Shown one piece after another: positions 1 to 8,800 of a stretch of 64,000 nucleotides of DNA. The notes under the pieces are model-generated. The model searched no databases. It was not told the DNA's origin and worked only from the letters and a program-made list of their open reading frames with translations. Source of the DNA: GCA-002727615 sp964442655 (GTDB lineage: Bacteria > Pseudomonadota > Alphaproteobacteria > TMED109). Each line of letters opens with the position of its first letter. The stretch's first letter is position 1. The stretch spans positions 1-64,000 of the forward strand of contig CAYTZM010000001.1 of NCBI GenBank assembly GCA_964442655.1. The letters run 5' to 3'. Made by a program: the position numbers and the translations under genes.

Positions 1-76
1 TTGAAAGTTATACATATTAGTATTTACTATAATATACTACTTTATATTTTACCGATATCTTGGGGGAAGGTTAAAT

Positions 77-1423
77 ATGGTAAAAAAAATAGGGCGCAGA
101 AAATTTATTAAAAATGTAGGAATAGCGGGAGTTACAACTATTGCTGCTCCTTATATTAAAACAGCTACTTCAGCGGGTAAATTATCATTAGGAATTTGGG
201 ATCATTGGATACCTGGTGCAAATGATGTACTAGAAAATATTGTTCTATCTTGGGGAGAAAAAAATGGGGTAGAAATTAAAGTAGATTTTATTACTTCAAT
301 AGGAAATAAGTTATTATTAACGGCACAGGCAGAATCTCGAGCAAAGACAGGTCATGATATTTTTTCAATGCCAACATGGTTTTGCTCTATGTTCAAACAT
401 AGACTAGAACCAATAGATCAAGTTGTAGAAGATATTATCAATAAACATGGAGAATTATTAGATTCAGCAAAATTTTATGCTCATTTAGATGGTCATTGGA
501 GAGCTGCTCCTGCACCTACAGGTTCATTTTTTGATTCTATGGTTTCTAGATTTGATTTATTTAAAGAACATGCAAATATAGATTTAAAAGAAATTTTTCC
601 AGCAAATGAAAATAGAAATACAGATCTTATTAATAACTGGACTTATGATACTTTCTTATTAGCAGCTGAAAAATTATATAACGTAGGAAAACCTTTTGGT
701 GCTACTCTTGGAGCCACTCCAGACAGTCGATGGTTAAGTGCTTTATTTACTTCATATGGAGCAGAATTAGTTAATAAAGATGGAGAAATTTCTGTTGATT
801 CAGATGCAGTGAAACAGGTTTTAGAATATTTAAAGAAACTTACACAATTTATGCCAGATAGTGTTTATGCTTGGGATGATTCTAGTAATAATCGTTGGAT
901 AATATCTGGAGAAGGATCTGCTATATTTAATCCTGCTAGTGCATGGGCTGTGGCTAAAAGAGATAATCCTGATATTGCTAAAAAATTATGGCATCATGAT
1001 GTACCAAGAGGACCTAAAGGTCGTTTTAGGCCAGATAACTCTCAATTTTGGGGTATATGGGATTTTACAGAGAATAAATCTGCTGCTAAAGATTTATTAA
1101 GATATATGTCTGAAAGAGAAGTAATAGATGCATGTGTTAAAGCTTCTCAAGGATATGATATACCATTGATTGTTTCTCACTTTAAAAACAATAAAACATG
1201 GGAAGATGCAAGTCCGCCAGATGGAGTATTATATAATTATCCTATGCGTGGAGATGAGATTCCTGTTGCTCCTGGATATCCAGCTCCTCCAGAAATAGCA
1301 TCACAAATTACTACTCAATATATAATTTCAAATTTAGTTGCTCGTATTACTGCTAAAGACCATTCCATTAAGAAAGGAATACGTTGGGCAGAAAATGAAT
1401 TAGAAGGTGCTATGCGTGGATAA
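77..1423 (+). CDS. ABC transporter substrate-binding protein, Tat-exported
   Basis: Periplasmic binding protein of an ABC importer, 448 aa, resembling family 1 (carbohydrate) solute-binding proteins. The N-terminus carries a twin-arginine motif (GRRKFIK, about residues 6-12), a hydrophobic stretch and an Ala-rich end near residue 33, so Tat export is likely. A strong Shine-Dalgarno (GGGGGAAGG, 62-70) precedes the ATG. Its stop overlaps the next gene by one base, and two permeases and an ATPase follow, giving a complete importer. Sugar or polyol uptake is inferred from the MalF/MalG/UgpC-type partners; the substrate cannot be read from the sequence. Confidence 0.88.
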   Translation: MVKKIGRRKFIKNVGIAGVTTIAAPYIKTATSAGKLSLGIWDHWIPGANDVLENIVLSWGEKNGVEIKVDFITSIGNKLLLTAQAESRAKTGHDIFSMPTWFCSMFKHRLEPIDQVVEDIINKHGELLDSAKFYAHLDGHWRAAPAPTGSFFDSMVSRFDLFKEHANIDLKEIFPANENRNTDLINNWTYDTFLLAAEKLYNVGKPFGATLGATPDSRWLSALFTSYGAELVNKDGEISVDSDAVKQVLEYLKKLTQFMPDSVYAWDDSSNNRWIISGEGSAIFNPASAWAVAKRDNPDIAKKLWHHDVPRGPKGRFRPDNSQFWGIWDFTENKSAAKDLLRYMSEREVIDACVKASQGYDIPLIVSHFKNNKTWEDASPPDGVLYNYPMRGDEIPVAPGYPAPPEIASQITTQYIISNLVARITAKDHSIKKGIRWAENELEGAMRG

Positions 1424-2310
1424 TGAAATTAAGCAACTTAATTATTTGGTTTAGGCAGAAACCACGTATAGCCTTTTTTATGTGTTTACCATTAATAATA
1501 ATGGTGGCTTGTTTAATTATTTATCCATTTTTTTATTCTATATTTTTAGCAACTTTAAATAAATCAGAAACTAAATTTGTTGGATTAGCAAATTTTTTAT
1601 TTTTATTTAAGCGAGAGACATTTTGGTTAGTAGTTCAACAATCAATATTTTTTGCATTAGTTGCAGTATTTTTTAAGGCATTAATAGGATTTATTGCGGC
1701 ACACTCAATTAATGAAATACCTTCTAAAGGACAAAGAAAATGGAGGGGTATGTTATTAATTCCTTGGGTAATACCTCCTGCATTATCTACTTTAGGTTGG
1801 TGGTGGCTTTTTGAACCAACTTATAGTGCGCTAAATTGGATTCTTGCAAAGGTTTCATTAGAGACAATTCCTTGGCTTAGTGAAACATTTTGGGCTCGGT
1901 TCTCCATAATTTTAGTAAATATATGGGTAGGGGCTCCATTTTTTTTAATTATGTATTTAGCAGCATTAAAGTCTATTCCGGAAGATTTGTATGAAGCGGC
2001 TTCCATAGATGGGGCTAATTATTGGCAAAAACTCCTTTTTATAACATTGCCTATGATGAAAAATATTATTTCTATAACTATTCTTTTTTCAATAATCGTA
2101 ACTTTTGCTAATTTTGATATTGTAAGGGTTTTGACCAGAGGTGGACCAATTGATACAACTCATCTTTTTGCAACATATGCTTTTAGAGTAGGAATAGAAT
2201 CTGGAGACATTCCTCTTGGTGCAGCTGTGTCATTATTTATGTTTCCTGTCTTAGCTGTTCTTTCATTTATTATTTTGAGAAATGTTAAGAGAAGATCTAA
2301 TGAGGTGTAA
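1423..2310 (+). CDS. ABC transporter permease, MalF/UgpA type
   Basis: Inner-membrane permease of the sugar-type ABC importer, 295 aa, about six hydrophobic segments. The cytoplasmic EAA loop that contacts the ATPase is visible (EAASIDGANYWQKLLFITLP, about residues 191-210). The ATG overlaps the stop of the binding-protein gene (TAATG), implying translational coupling, and the second permease begins directly after the stop. Length and topology match the MalF/UgpA class without the long N-terminal extension of E. coli MalF. Substrate unknown. Confidence 0.92.
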   Translation: MKLSNLIIWFRQKPRIAFFMCLPLIIMVACLIIYPFFYSIFLATLNKSETKFVGLANFLFLFKRETFWLVVQQSIFFALVAVFFKALIGFIAAHSINEIPSKGQRKWRGMLLIPWVIPPALSTLGWWWLFEPTYSALNWILAKVSLETIPWLSETFWARFSIILVNIWVGAPFFLIMYLAALKSIPEDLYEAASIDGANYWQKLLFITLPMMKNIISITILFSIIVTFANFDIVRVLTRGGPIDTTHLFATYAFRVGIESGDIPLGAAVSLFMFPVLAVLSFIILRNVKRRSNEV

Positions 2311-3180
2311 ATGAATATATTTTCTTACAGAAAAAGTATAAATTCAAATAGAAAGTGGGCTTTATTTGCTGCTTATGGAAGTTTAATACTTTTTGTAATA
2401 TTTTTTCTATTTCCTCCATATTATATGTTTATAACGTCTTTAAAGTCTAATAAAGAGATCGCAGAACTTACAGCAAATCCTTGGTTGATAGAACAAGGGA
2501 TAACATGGAGTCATTATGTATATTTGTTTACAGAAACTCCTTTTCTTACCTTTTTTAAAAATACAATAATTGTAACTGTAGCTGTTGTAATTATATCTAT
2601 GGTGATAAGTGTTCTTGCTGCTTATTCTTTATCAAGACTGAAGTTTTGGGGCTCAGGTGTTTTAGCAACGGGAATTTTCTTAACCTATTTAGTACCTGAT
2701 ACATTGTTGTTTATACCTCTTTTTAAGATAGTAGGATGGTTAGGATTATTAAATAGTTATTGGGTATTAGTTTTGGTTTATCCAACGTTGAGTGTTCCTT
2801 TTTGTACTTGGCTAATGATTGGATATTTTTCATCTATCCCGAAGGAAATTGATGAAGCAGCACTTATTGACGGAGCCAACCATATGCAAATGTTATTAAA
2901 AGTATTTATTCCTGTGGCAATGCCAGGTCTAATTGCGGCAACAATTTTTGCTTTTACTGTTTCATGGGCTGGTTTTTTATATCCCTTAGCATTTATATAC
3001 AGTGAAAGCGAGATGGTATTAACTGTTGGGACAGTTACAACTTTAATTAAAGGAGATGTATTTCACTGGGGAGGTTTGATGGCAGGAGCTTTGTTAGCTG
3101 CGGCACCTCCAGTAATAGTTTATGCATTTTTAATGGATTATTATATAGCTGGATTAACATCAGGAGCAACTAAAGGGTAA
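2311..3180 (+). CDS. ABC transporter permease, MalG/UgpE type
   Basis: Second permease of the importer, 289 aa, with an N-terminal anchor and a six-helix MalG-like core. The EAA loop reads DEAALIDGANHMQMLLKVF, followed by a Pro-rich turn, as in MalG/UgpE. It abuts the first permease without spacer and is followed four bases later by the ATPase gene, so the three cytoplasm-facing components are co-translated in order. Family assignment is firm, cargo is not. Confidence 0.92.
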   Translation: MNIFSYRKSINSNRKWALFAAYGSLILFVIFFLFPPYYMFITSLKSNKEIAELTANPWLIEQGITWSHYVYLFTETPFLTFFKNTIIVTVAVVIISMVISVLAAYSLSRLKFWGSGVLATGIFLTYLVPDTLLFIPLFKIVGWLGLLNSYWVLVLVYPTLSVPFCTWLMIGYFSSIPKEIDEAALIDGANHMQMLLKVFIPVAMPGLIAATIFAFTVSWAGFLYPLAFIYSESEMVLTVGTVTTLIKGDVFHWGGLMAGALLAAAPPVIVYAFLMDYYIAGLTSGATKG

Positions 3181-3184
3181 AAAT

Positions 3185-4273
3185 ATGGCAGAAGTAATTA
3201 TAAAAAATTTACATAAAACATTTGATAGAACGGAAGCGGTAAAAGGAATAGATTTGTCTATAAAAGATAACGAACTTGTAATTTTAGTTGGACCTTCTGG
3301 GTGTGGAAAAAGTACGGTATTAAGAATGATTGCTGGACTGGAAGATATAACTAAGGGCGATATATATATAGGTAAAAAAATAGTTAATGATATTCCTCCA
3401 AAAGATAGGGATATAGCAATGGTGTTTCAAAGTTACGCGTTATACCCTCATATGACTGTATTTGAAAATATGTCTTTTGGTTTAAGGTTAAGAAAATTTA
3501 CAAAACAAGAAATTAAAAAACGTGTAGATGAAGCAGCAAAGGTGTTAGGAATTTCTGAACTTTTAGAAAGAAGACCTAGACAATTATCAGGTGGTCAACG
3601 ACAACGAGTAGCGATGGGAAGAGCAATAGTAAGAAATCCTGAGGTATTTTTATTTGATGAGCCTTTAAGTAATTTAGATGCAAAAATGCGAGGCCAAATG
3701 CGAATTGAAATAAAGAGGGTTCATCAGCATCTTAAAACAACAACAATATATGTTACGCATGATCAAGTAGAGGCTATGACATTAGCAGATAGAGTTGTGG
3801 TTATGAAAGATGGCAAAATTGAACAAATAGGAACACCAGATGAAATTTATAATTTTCCAAAGACGGGCTTTGTTGCAGGTTTCATTGGTTCGCCAGCAAT
3901 GAATTTTATTCCAAGCATAATTAAAAAAAGTAATAATGGTTCATTTATATATGTAGATGATAATTTAAGTTTTCCAATTGATAAAAATAAAGAAATTGAT
4001 ATAAAAAGCTTTATTGGTAAAGATGTATTATTAGGTATTAGACCGGAACATATTAATGAAAAAAATGATAAAGAATCTATTAAGTGTGATGTTAAAATAG
4101 ATTTAGTTGAACCTTTAGGAATGGAAACTATGATTTATTTTTCAATAAATGGGGTTCAATTATGTGGAAGAGTTTCTCCAGATAATAATTTACAAAGAGG
4201 AAATATTATTCCTTTATATTTGAGCAAAAATAATTTTCATATAATAGATCCAGTTACAGATAAAGTTTTATAA
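3185..4273 (+). CDS. ABC transporter ATP-binding protein, UgpC/MalK type
   Basis: ATPase that powers the importer, 362 aa. The ABC domain shows Walker A (GPSGCGKST, about residues 37-45), Q-loop (FQSYALYPH), signature (LSGGQRQR), Walker B (VFLFDEPLSNLD) and the switch His (TVTHDQ-like YVTHDQVEAM). The C-terminal third has the TOBE-type beta region of MalK/UgpC proteins (GIRPEHI). It is last in a four-gene operon. UgpC-like ATPases often serve several sugar systems, so it may be shared. Confidence 0.93.
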   Translation: MAEVIIKNLHKTFDRTEAVKGIDLSIKDNELVILVGPSGCGKSTVLRMIAGLEDITKGDIYIGKKIVNDIPPKDRDIAMVFQSYALYPHMTVFENMSFGLRLRKFTKQEIKKRVDEAAKVLGISELLERRPRQLSGGQRQRVAMGRAIVRNPEVFLFDEPLSNLDAKMRGQMRIEIKRVHQHLKTTTIYVTHDQVEAMTLADRVVVMKDGKIEQIGTPDEIYNFPKTGFVAGFIGSPAMNFIPSIIKKSNNGSFIYVDDNLSFPIDKNKEIDIKSFIGKDVLLGIRPEHINEKNDKESIKCDVKIDLVEPLGMETMIYFSINGVQLCGRVSPDNNLQRGNIIPLYLSKNNFHIIDPVTDKVL

Positions 4274-4300
4274 TTTAATTTATAAATAGGAAAAGTAGAA

Positions 4301-5281
4301 ATGCAAAATAAGGCAATTCAAATTGATCAGGTTGGTGGACCTGAAGAAATGAAATATAGAGATGTAGCAATAGATGATCCAGGTAAAGGACAAGTTATTA
4401 TAAAACATGAAGCTGTAGGATTAAACTATATTGATATAATGCAACGAAGCGGCAAGCATCCTATATCTTTTAAAGAATTTCCTGCGACATTAGGAATGGA
4501 GGGGGCAGGAATAGTAGAAGCTATAGGAGAAGATGTAAAAGTTTTAAATATTGGAGATAAAGTTTCTCACTGTATGGTTATAGGATCATATTCTGAAAGG
4601 ATGTTAATTGATGCTAATAAATTAATACTATTAGATGAAAGTACTTTGTTAAATACTGCCGCAGCTGCAACTCTTCAAGGGTTAACAGCACAATATTTAT
4701 TACATGAATCATGGAATTTAAAAGCGGGACAAACTGTTTTAATTCATGCTGCTGCAGGAGGAGTAGGACTAATTTTGAGTCAATGGGCAAAACATATTGG
4801 TGCAAGAGTAATAGGTACAGTTGGGACTGAAAAAAAATCAGAGTATGCTATGAAATATGGTTGCGATTATACAATACTTTATACTAAGGAAAATTTTGCA
4901 GTAAAAGTTAAAGATATAACTGAAGGAAAAGGGGTGGATGTAATTTATGATGCTATTGGTAAAGATACGTTTAGTAAAGGTTTGGGATGCTTATCTGAAA
5001 GAGGTAGAATTGTTTGTTATGGTTTTGCATCAGGACCTATCGAACCTGTAGATATTTCTAGCATTAGATCTATCTCTGGTTCAATAGCTACCGGTGCTTT
5101 ATTAACATATACAAAAAATCATATTGAGAGACAAAAAAACGCAAACCAACTTTTTGATTTAATTAATAAGGGAGTTCTTGAAATAAATATTAATCAAAAG
5201 TACTCTTTAGAAGAGGCTTCTTTAGCCCATAGTGATATTTCAGGAAGAAAAACTATTGGTTCTTCTATTTTAATTCCTTAG
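4301..5281 (+). CDS. NADPH:quinone reductase-like MDR oxidoreductase
   Basis: Zinc-free medium-chain dehydrogenase/reductase, 326 aa, most like quinone oxidoreductase 1 (QorA). It has a GroES-like N-terminal domain (NYIDIMQRSGKHP) and a Rossmann domain with the glycine-rich dinucleotide motif (HAAAGGVGLILSQWAK, about residues 149-164). The structural-zinc cysteines of alcohol dehydrogenases are absent. A Shine-Dalgarno (AGGAAAAG) precedes the ATG. It follows the ABC operon by 27 bases and may be co-transcribed; it could reduce quinones or other enones. Confidence 0.85.
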   Translation: MQNKAIQIDQVGGPEEMKYRDVAIDDPGKGQVIIKHEAVGLNYIDIMQRSGKHPISFKEFPATLGMEGAGIVEAIGEDVKVLNIGDKVSHCMVIGSYSERMLIDANKLILLDESTLLNTAAAATLQGLTAQYLLHESWNLKAGQTVLIHAAAGGVGLILSQWAKHIGARVIGTVGTEKKSEYAMKYGCDYTILYTKENFAVKVKDITEGKGVDVIYDAIGKDTFSKGLGCLSERGRIVCYGFASGPIEPVDISSIRSISGSIATGALLTYTKNHIERQKNANQLFDLINKGVLEININQKYSLEEASLAHSDISGRKTIGSSILIP

Positions 5282-5374
5282 TTTATATAGAATTATTATT
5301 AAATACTTTTTTTCTTTCTTTTGAATTTAAATATTTTTAGGTTATGAATATAATAAACTAAAGAGTGTAAACAT

Positions 5375-5974
5375 ATGGTTTTTAAATTAAATCTTTTTGT
5401 GCAGTTTAGTTTAATTTCAATATTTTTTATTTTAGACGCTAATGCGCATTCATTAGTAAATAGTAATTCAGGTTTTGGAAGTGGTTTTACTCATCCTATA
5501 TTAGGTATAGATCATTTATTAGCTATGTTAGCAGTAGGAATTTGGGGAGCTCAAATGGGAGGCAGAAGAATATGGTCTTTACCAATAAGTTTTCCATTAA
5601 TTATGTGCATTGGAGCAATAATAGCTATTATGAAAGTATCTACATTTATTTTTGTAGAACAAATTATAGCATTGTCCGTTATAGCTTTAGGCTTTATGAT
5701 ATTTGTTAAATGGTCTCCTAATGAAATTATAGCAATTGTAATGATTTCTGTATTTGCAATATTTCATGGTTATGTACATGGTATTGAGCTACCAAAATCA
5801 AATGATCCATTAAGCTATATTATAGGTTTTGTTTTGTCTACAGGGATAATTCATTTATTAGGTGTAGGAATAGGATGCTTATTTAATAAATTTTATGACG
5901 GTAAAATTTCGAAAATTATTGGATTATTAATTTTTATTATAGGTTTTCTATTTTTTTATAGAATTTATATTTAA
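5375..5974 (+). CDS. HupE/UreJ family membrane protein
   Basis: Member of the HupE/UreJ family, 199 aa, with an N-terminal signal peptide ending near ANAHS and about six membrane segments. Two family hallmarks are present: HPILGIDHLLAMLAVG (about residues 41-56) and the later FHGYVHGIE. Characterised relatives supply nickel or similar metals to hydrogenase or urease, but neither enzyme is encoded here, so the cargo is open; many marine bacteria carry such orphan copies. The stop overlaps the start of the next membrane-protein gene by one base. Confidence 0.85.
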   Translation: MVFKLNLFVQFSLISIFFILDANAHSLVNSNSGFGSGFTHPILGIDHLLAMLAVGIWGAQMGGRRIWSLPISFPLIMCIGAIIAIMKVSTFIFVEQIIALSVIALGFMIFVKWSPNEIIAIVMISVFAIFHGYVHGIELPKSNDPLSYIIGFVLSTGIIHLLGVGIGCLFNKFYDGKISKIIGLLIFIIGFLFFYRIYI

Positions 5975-6633
5975 TGTTAAATAGATTAAAAATTTTCTCA
6001 TTTTTACTAGTAATAATTTATTTAGGAGTATCTTATTTTATTATTGGTAAATTATTTTTTCTCCCAATTCAAGATTATAACTTATTTGTATCTGGTATGG
6101 TCAATATTTCAAATAACTATGTTTTTTTATTATGTTTGCTAGGACTATTAATAATATTAGCTGATATAGAAAAATTATTCTTATATATCTATTTATTAAT
6201 AATTTTTATAGTTACTTATTTTATTACATTAATATTTTTTGATGTAATTTTAGATTGGGTTTTTCTTATTAATTTAGATGTTTATTTTGGGTTTGATAAA
6301 TTTCCTATAGTAATTATATATTTATTATCAACTTTTATTGGTATTGTTTTGTGGGTTTATCCAATAAATTATTTTTTTAAGATATTTTTGTTAATATTTT
6401 TTGGGTTTATAACTTCTTTTCATGTTGGTTTAAAAGATATTGAAGCTTTCACTGTTTCTAGTCTTGTTAATTTTCCAGGTGGTAATTTGTTAGTTATAAT
6501 ATGGTTAAGTATTATTATTACTTTTTTACTAAAGTTATTTAATAACAAATATAGCGTCACCATTTCTAGAGTATATGGGAGTTGGTTAATAACAATCGGA
6601 ATTATGTCTCATTTATTTTCTTTTTTGTTCTAA
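5974..6633 (+). CDS. multi-spanning membrane protein of unknown function
   Basis: 219 aa, very hydrophobic, about six to seven predicted membrane helices, no signal peptidase site and no motif I recognise. Its ATG overlaps the stop of the HupE/UreJ gene, so the two are probably translated together and may act together. The C-terminal part (GSWLITIGIM) weakly recalls the last helix of HupE/UreJ proteins, which might mean a distant relative. The 3' end overlaps yidD on the other strand by four bases. Confidence 0.7.
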   Translation: MLNRLKIFSFLLVIIYLGVSYFIIGKLFFLPIQDYNLFVSGMVNISNNYVFLLCLLGLLIILADIEKLFLYIYLLIIFIVTYFITLIFFDVILDWVFLINLDVYFGFDKFPIVIIYLLSTFIGIVLWVYPINYFFKIFLLIFFGFITSFHVGLKDIEAFTVSSLVNFPGGNLLVIIWLSIIITFLLKLFNNKYSVTISRVYGSWLITIGIMSHLFSFLF

Positions 6634-6845
6634 TCAGGCACTGGATCATCTCCAGATTTTCCCCAAGGGTGACAACGCAGAATTCTTTTGATAGATATGT
6701 ATATAGCTTTGAAGATGTTATGTTTTTTTATTGATTCTATTGTATAATTTGAACAAGTAGGATGAAAACGACAATGTGGTCCTAGTATAGGTGATATAGT
6801 ATATTGGTAAAATTTTATACAATAAATGAATAGAGTTTTTATCAT
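6630..6845 (-). CDS. yidD: membrane protein insertion efficiency factor YidD
   Basis: Small amphipathic protein, 71 aa, that assists YidC-dependent membrane insertion. The family signature is clear: YQYTISPILGPHCRFHPTCS near residues 13-32, then the conserved ILRCHPW segment, with three conserved cysteines. Usually yidD sits between rnpA and yidC; here it follows thrS with a six-base gap and is the last gene of the minus-strand run. It overlaps the end of the convergent membrane-protein gene by four bases. Confidence 0.93.
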   Translation of the reverse strand: MIKTLFIYCIKFYQYTISPILGPHCRFHPTCSNYTIESIKKHNIFKAIYISIKRILRCHPWGKSGDDPVPD

Positions 6846-6851
6846 AATATA

Positions 6852-8786
6852 TTATGGAGAATTGGCATCTTTTATTAGTAAAGATAATACAGAGTCTAGG
6901 TCAGAAGTTTCTGTATCATTAGACCCTAATCTTCTAATAGATAACTTTCTTTGTTCTGCTTCTTGTTTTCCAATAATAACTAAAACTGGTATTTTTGCTG
7001 TACTATGTTCTCTAATTTTATAACCAATTTTTTCATTTCTAATATCTATTTCTGTTCTGAGGTTATTCTCTTTAAAAATTTTTAAAACTTCTTCTGCATA
7101 TGTATTAGTATCTGAAGTAATTGTTGTAATTACTACTTGTGTAGGAGCTAACCAAAAAGGTAGTCGCCCTGAATAATTTTCTATAAGAATTCCAATAAAT
7201 CTTTCAATTGAACCAAATAAGGCTCTATGAAGCATTACTGGAGCATATTTTTGACCATCTTCAGCTATAAAATTTGCAGATAATCTATCAGGTAAATTTA
7301 AATCTACTTGTAAAGTTCCACATTGCCAATCTCTTCCTATTGCATCTCTTAATACAAATTCAATTTTAGGACCATAAAAAGCTCCTTCTCCTGGGTTATA
7401 TGTGTAAGATAGCCCCGAAGCTTCAATAGCAATTTTAAGGGCTTCTTCTGATTTGTCCCATATTTTATCACTTCCTACTCTTTTTTTAGGTCTATCAGAA
7501 AATTTTATATGAATATCTTCAAATCCAAAGTCTTTGTATATGCTTAATATAAGATTGCAGACTTCTTTGCATTCGGAAGTAATTTGATCTTGTGTACAAA
7601 AAATATGGGCATCATCTTGCGTAAAACCTCTAACCCGCATTAGTCCATGAAGAGCACCTGAAGGTTCATATCTATGAACTTTACCAAATTCAGAAAGCCT
7701 TAGAGGTAAATCCCTATAACTTTTTATACCTTGCTTATATACTTGAACAGCTCCAGGACAACTCATTGGTTTTAGAGCATAAATTCGATCTTCTCTTGCC
7801 TCTGTTGTAAACATACTATCACCAAATTTTTCCCAGTGACCAGATTTTTCCCATAAAGATCTATCCATTAAATCTGGTGTGTTAATTTCTAAATATCCAG
7901 CTTCATCTTGTCTTTTTTTCATATAGTTGATTAATTGTTGAAATAATAACCAACCTTTTGTATGCCAAAAAACAGAGCCTGGGGATTCTTCTTGGAAATG
8001 GAAAAGATCCATTTCTTTCCCAAGTTTTCTATGATCACGTTTTTCTGCTTCTTCTAACATATTTAAATGTTTTTTTAATTCGTTTTCATTTCTCCATGCT
8101 GTTCCATAAATTCTCGTTAGCATTTCTTTAGAAGAGTCTCCTTTCCAATAAGCACCGGCAATTTTCGTCAATTTAAATGCACCAATATGCTTTAAATTAG
8201 GTAAATGTGGGCCATAGCATAAATCAATAAATTCTGTATTCTCTTGTTTATAGATTTGAAAATTTTCTTTTTGATCAGAAGTTTTTATAATTTCTACTTT
8301 GTAATTCTCTTTTCTTTCATTAAATAGTTTTATTACTTCATCTTTAGAATGGATTGTTTTTTTTATTGTTGTTTTACTAGCTATAATCTTATGCATTTCG
8401 CCTTCTATTTTAGGCAAATCTTCTGATGATATAGGTTCTTTAAACATAACATCATAATAAAAACCATTCTCAATTGTTGGTCCTATAGCTAATTTTGCTG
8501 ATGGGTATATGTTTTTCACTGCTTTAGCTAAAACTTGTGCAGTTAATGTGTGTCTCATTATTTCAAGACCTTCATCATTTTTTGTAGTAATTATTGCAAT
8601 AGATGAATCTGAATTAATAGTATCACTTAAATCTTTTTGGATTCCATTTAAAGACATAGCAATAGCTTCTTTTGCTAAAGATTTAGAAATATTTTCGGCT
8701 ATCTCATTGCCAGTAATACCTTTTTCATAATCTTTTTTATTTCCATCAGGAAACGTAATGCTTATTTTTTTATTTAATTTGTTCAT
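6852..8786 (-). CDS. thrS: threonyl-tRNA synthetase
   Basis: Charges tRNA-Thr, 644 aa, the usual full bacterial length. Order of parts: TGS domain (residues 1-65), second additional editing domain, class II catalytic core, C-terminal anticodon-binding domain. Zinc ligands are visible in MSCPG (Cys), DDAHIF (His) and MLHRALFGS (His, also class II motif 3). It lies 14 bases after cysS on the same strand and is followed by yidD, so the three are probably one transcript. Confidence 0.97.
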   Translation of the reverse strand: MNKLNKKISITFPDGNKKDYEKGITGNEIAENISKSLAKEAIAMSLNGIQKDLSDTINSDSSIAIITTKNDEGLEIMRHTLTAQVLAKAVKNIYPSAKLAIGPTIENGFYYDVMFKEPISSEDLPKIEGEMHKIIASKTTIKKTIHSKDEVIKLFNERKENYKVEIIKTSDQKENFQIYKQENTEFIDLCYGPHLPNLKHIGAFKLTKIAGAYWKGDSSKEMLTRIYGTAWRNENELKKHLNMLEEAEKRDHRKLGKEMDLFHFQEESPGSVFWHTKGWLLFQQLINYMKKRQDEAGYLEINTPDLMDRSLWEKSGHWEKFGDSMFTTEAREDRIYALKPMSCPGAVQVYKQGIKSYRDLPLRLSEFGKVHRYEPSGALHGLMRVRGFTQDDAHIFCTQDQITSECKEVCNLILSIYKDFGFEDIHIKFSDRPKKRVGSDKIWDKSEEALKIAIEASGLSYTYNPGEGAFYGPKIEFVLRDAIGRDWQCGTLQVDLNLPDRLSANFIAEDGQKYAPVMLHRALFGSIERFIGILIENYSGRLPFWLAPTQVVITTITSDTNTYAEEVLKIFKENNLRTEIDIRNEKIGYKIREHSTAKIPVLVIIGKQEAEQRKLSIRRLGSNDTETSDLDSVLSLLIKDANSP

Positions 8787-8800
8787 ATATTTTCAACTAA

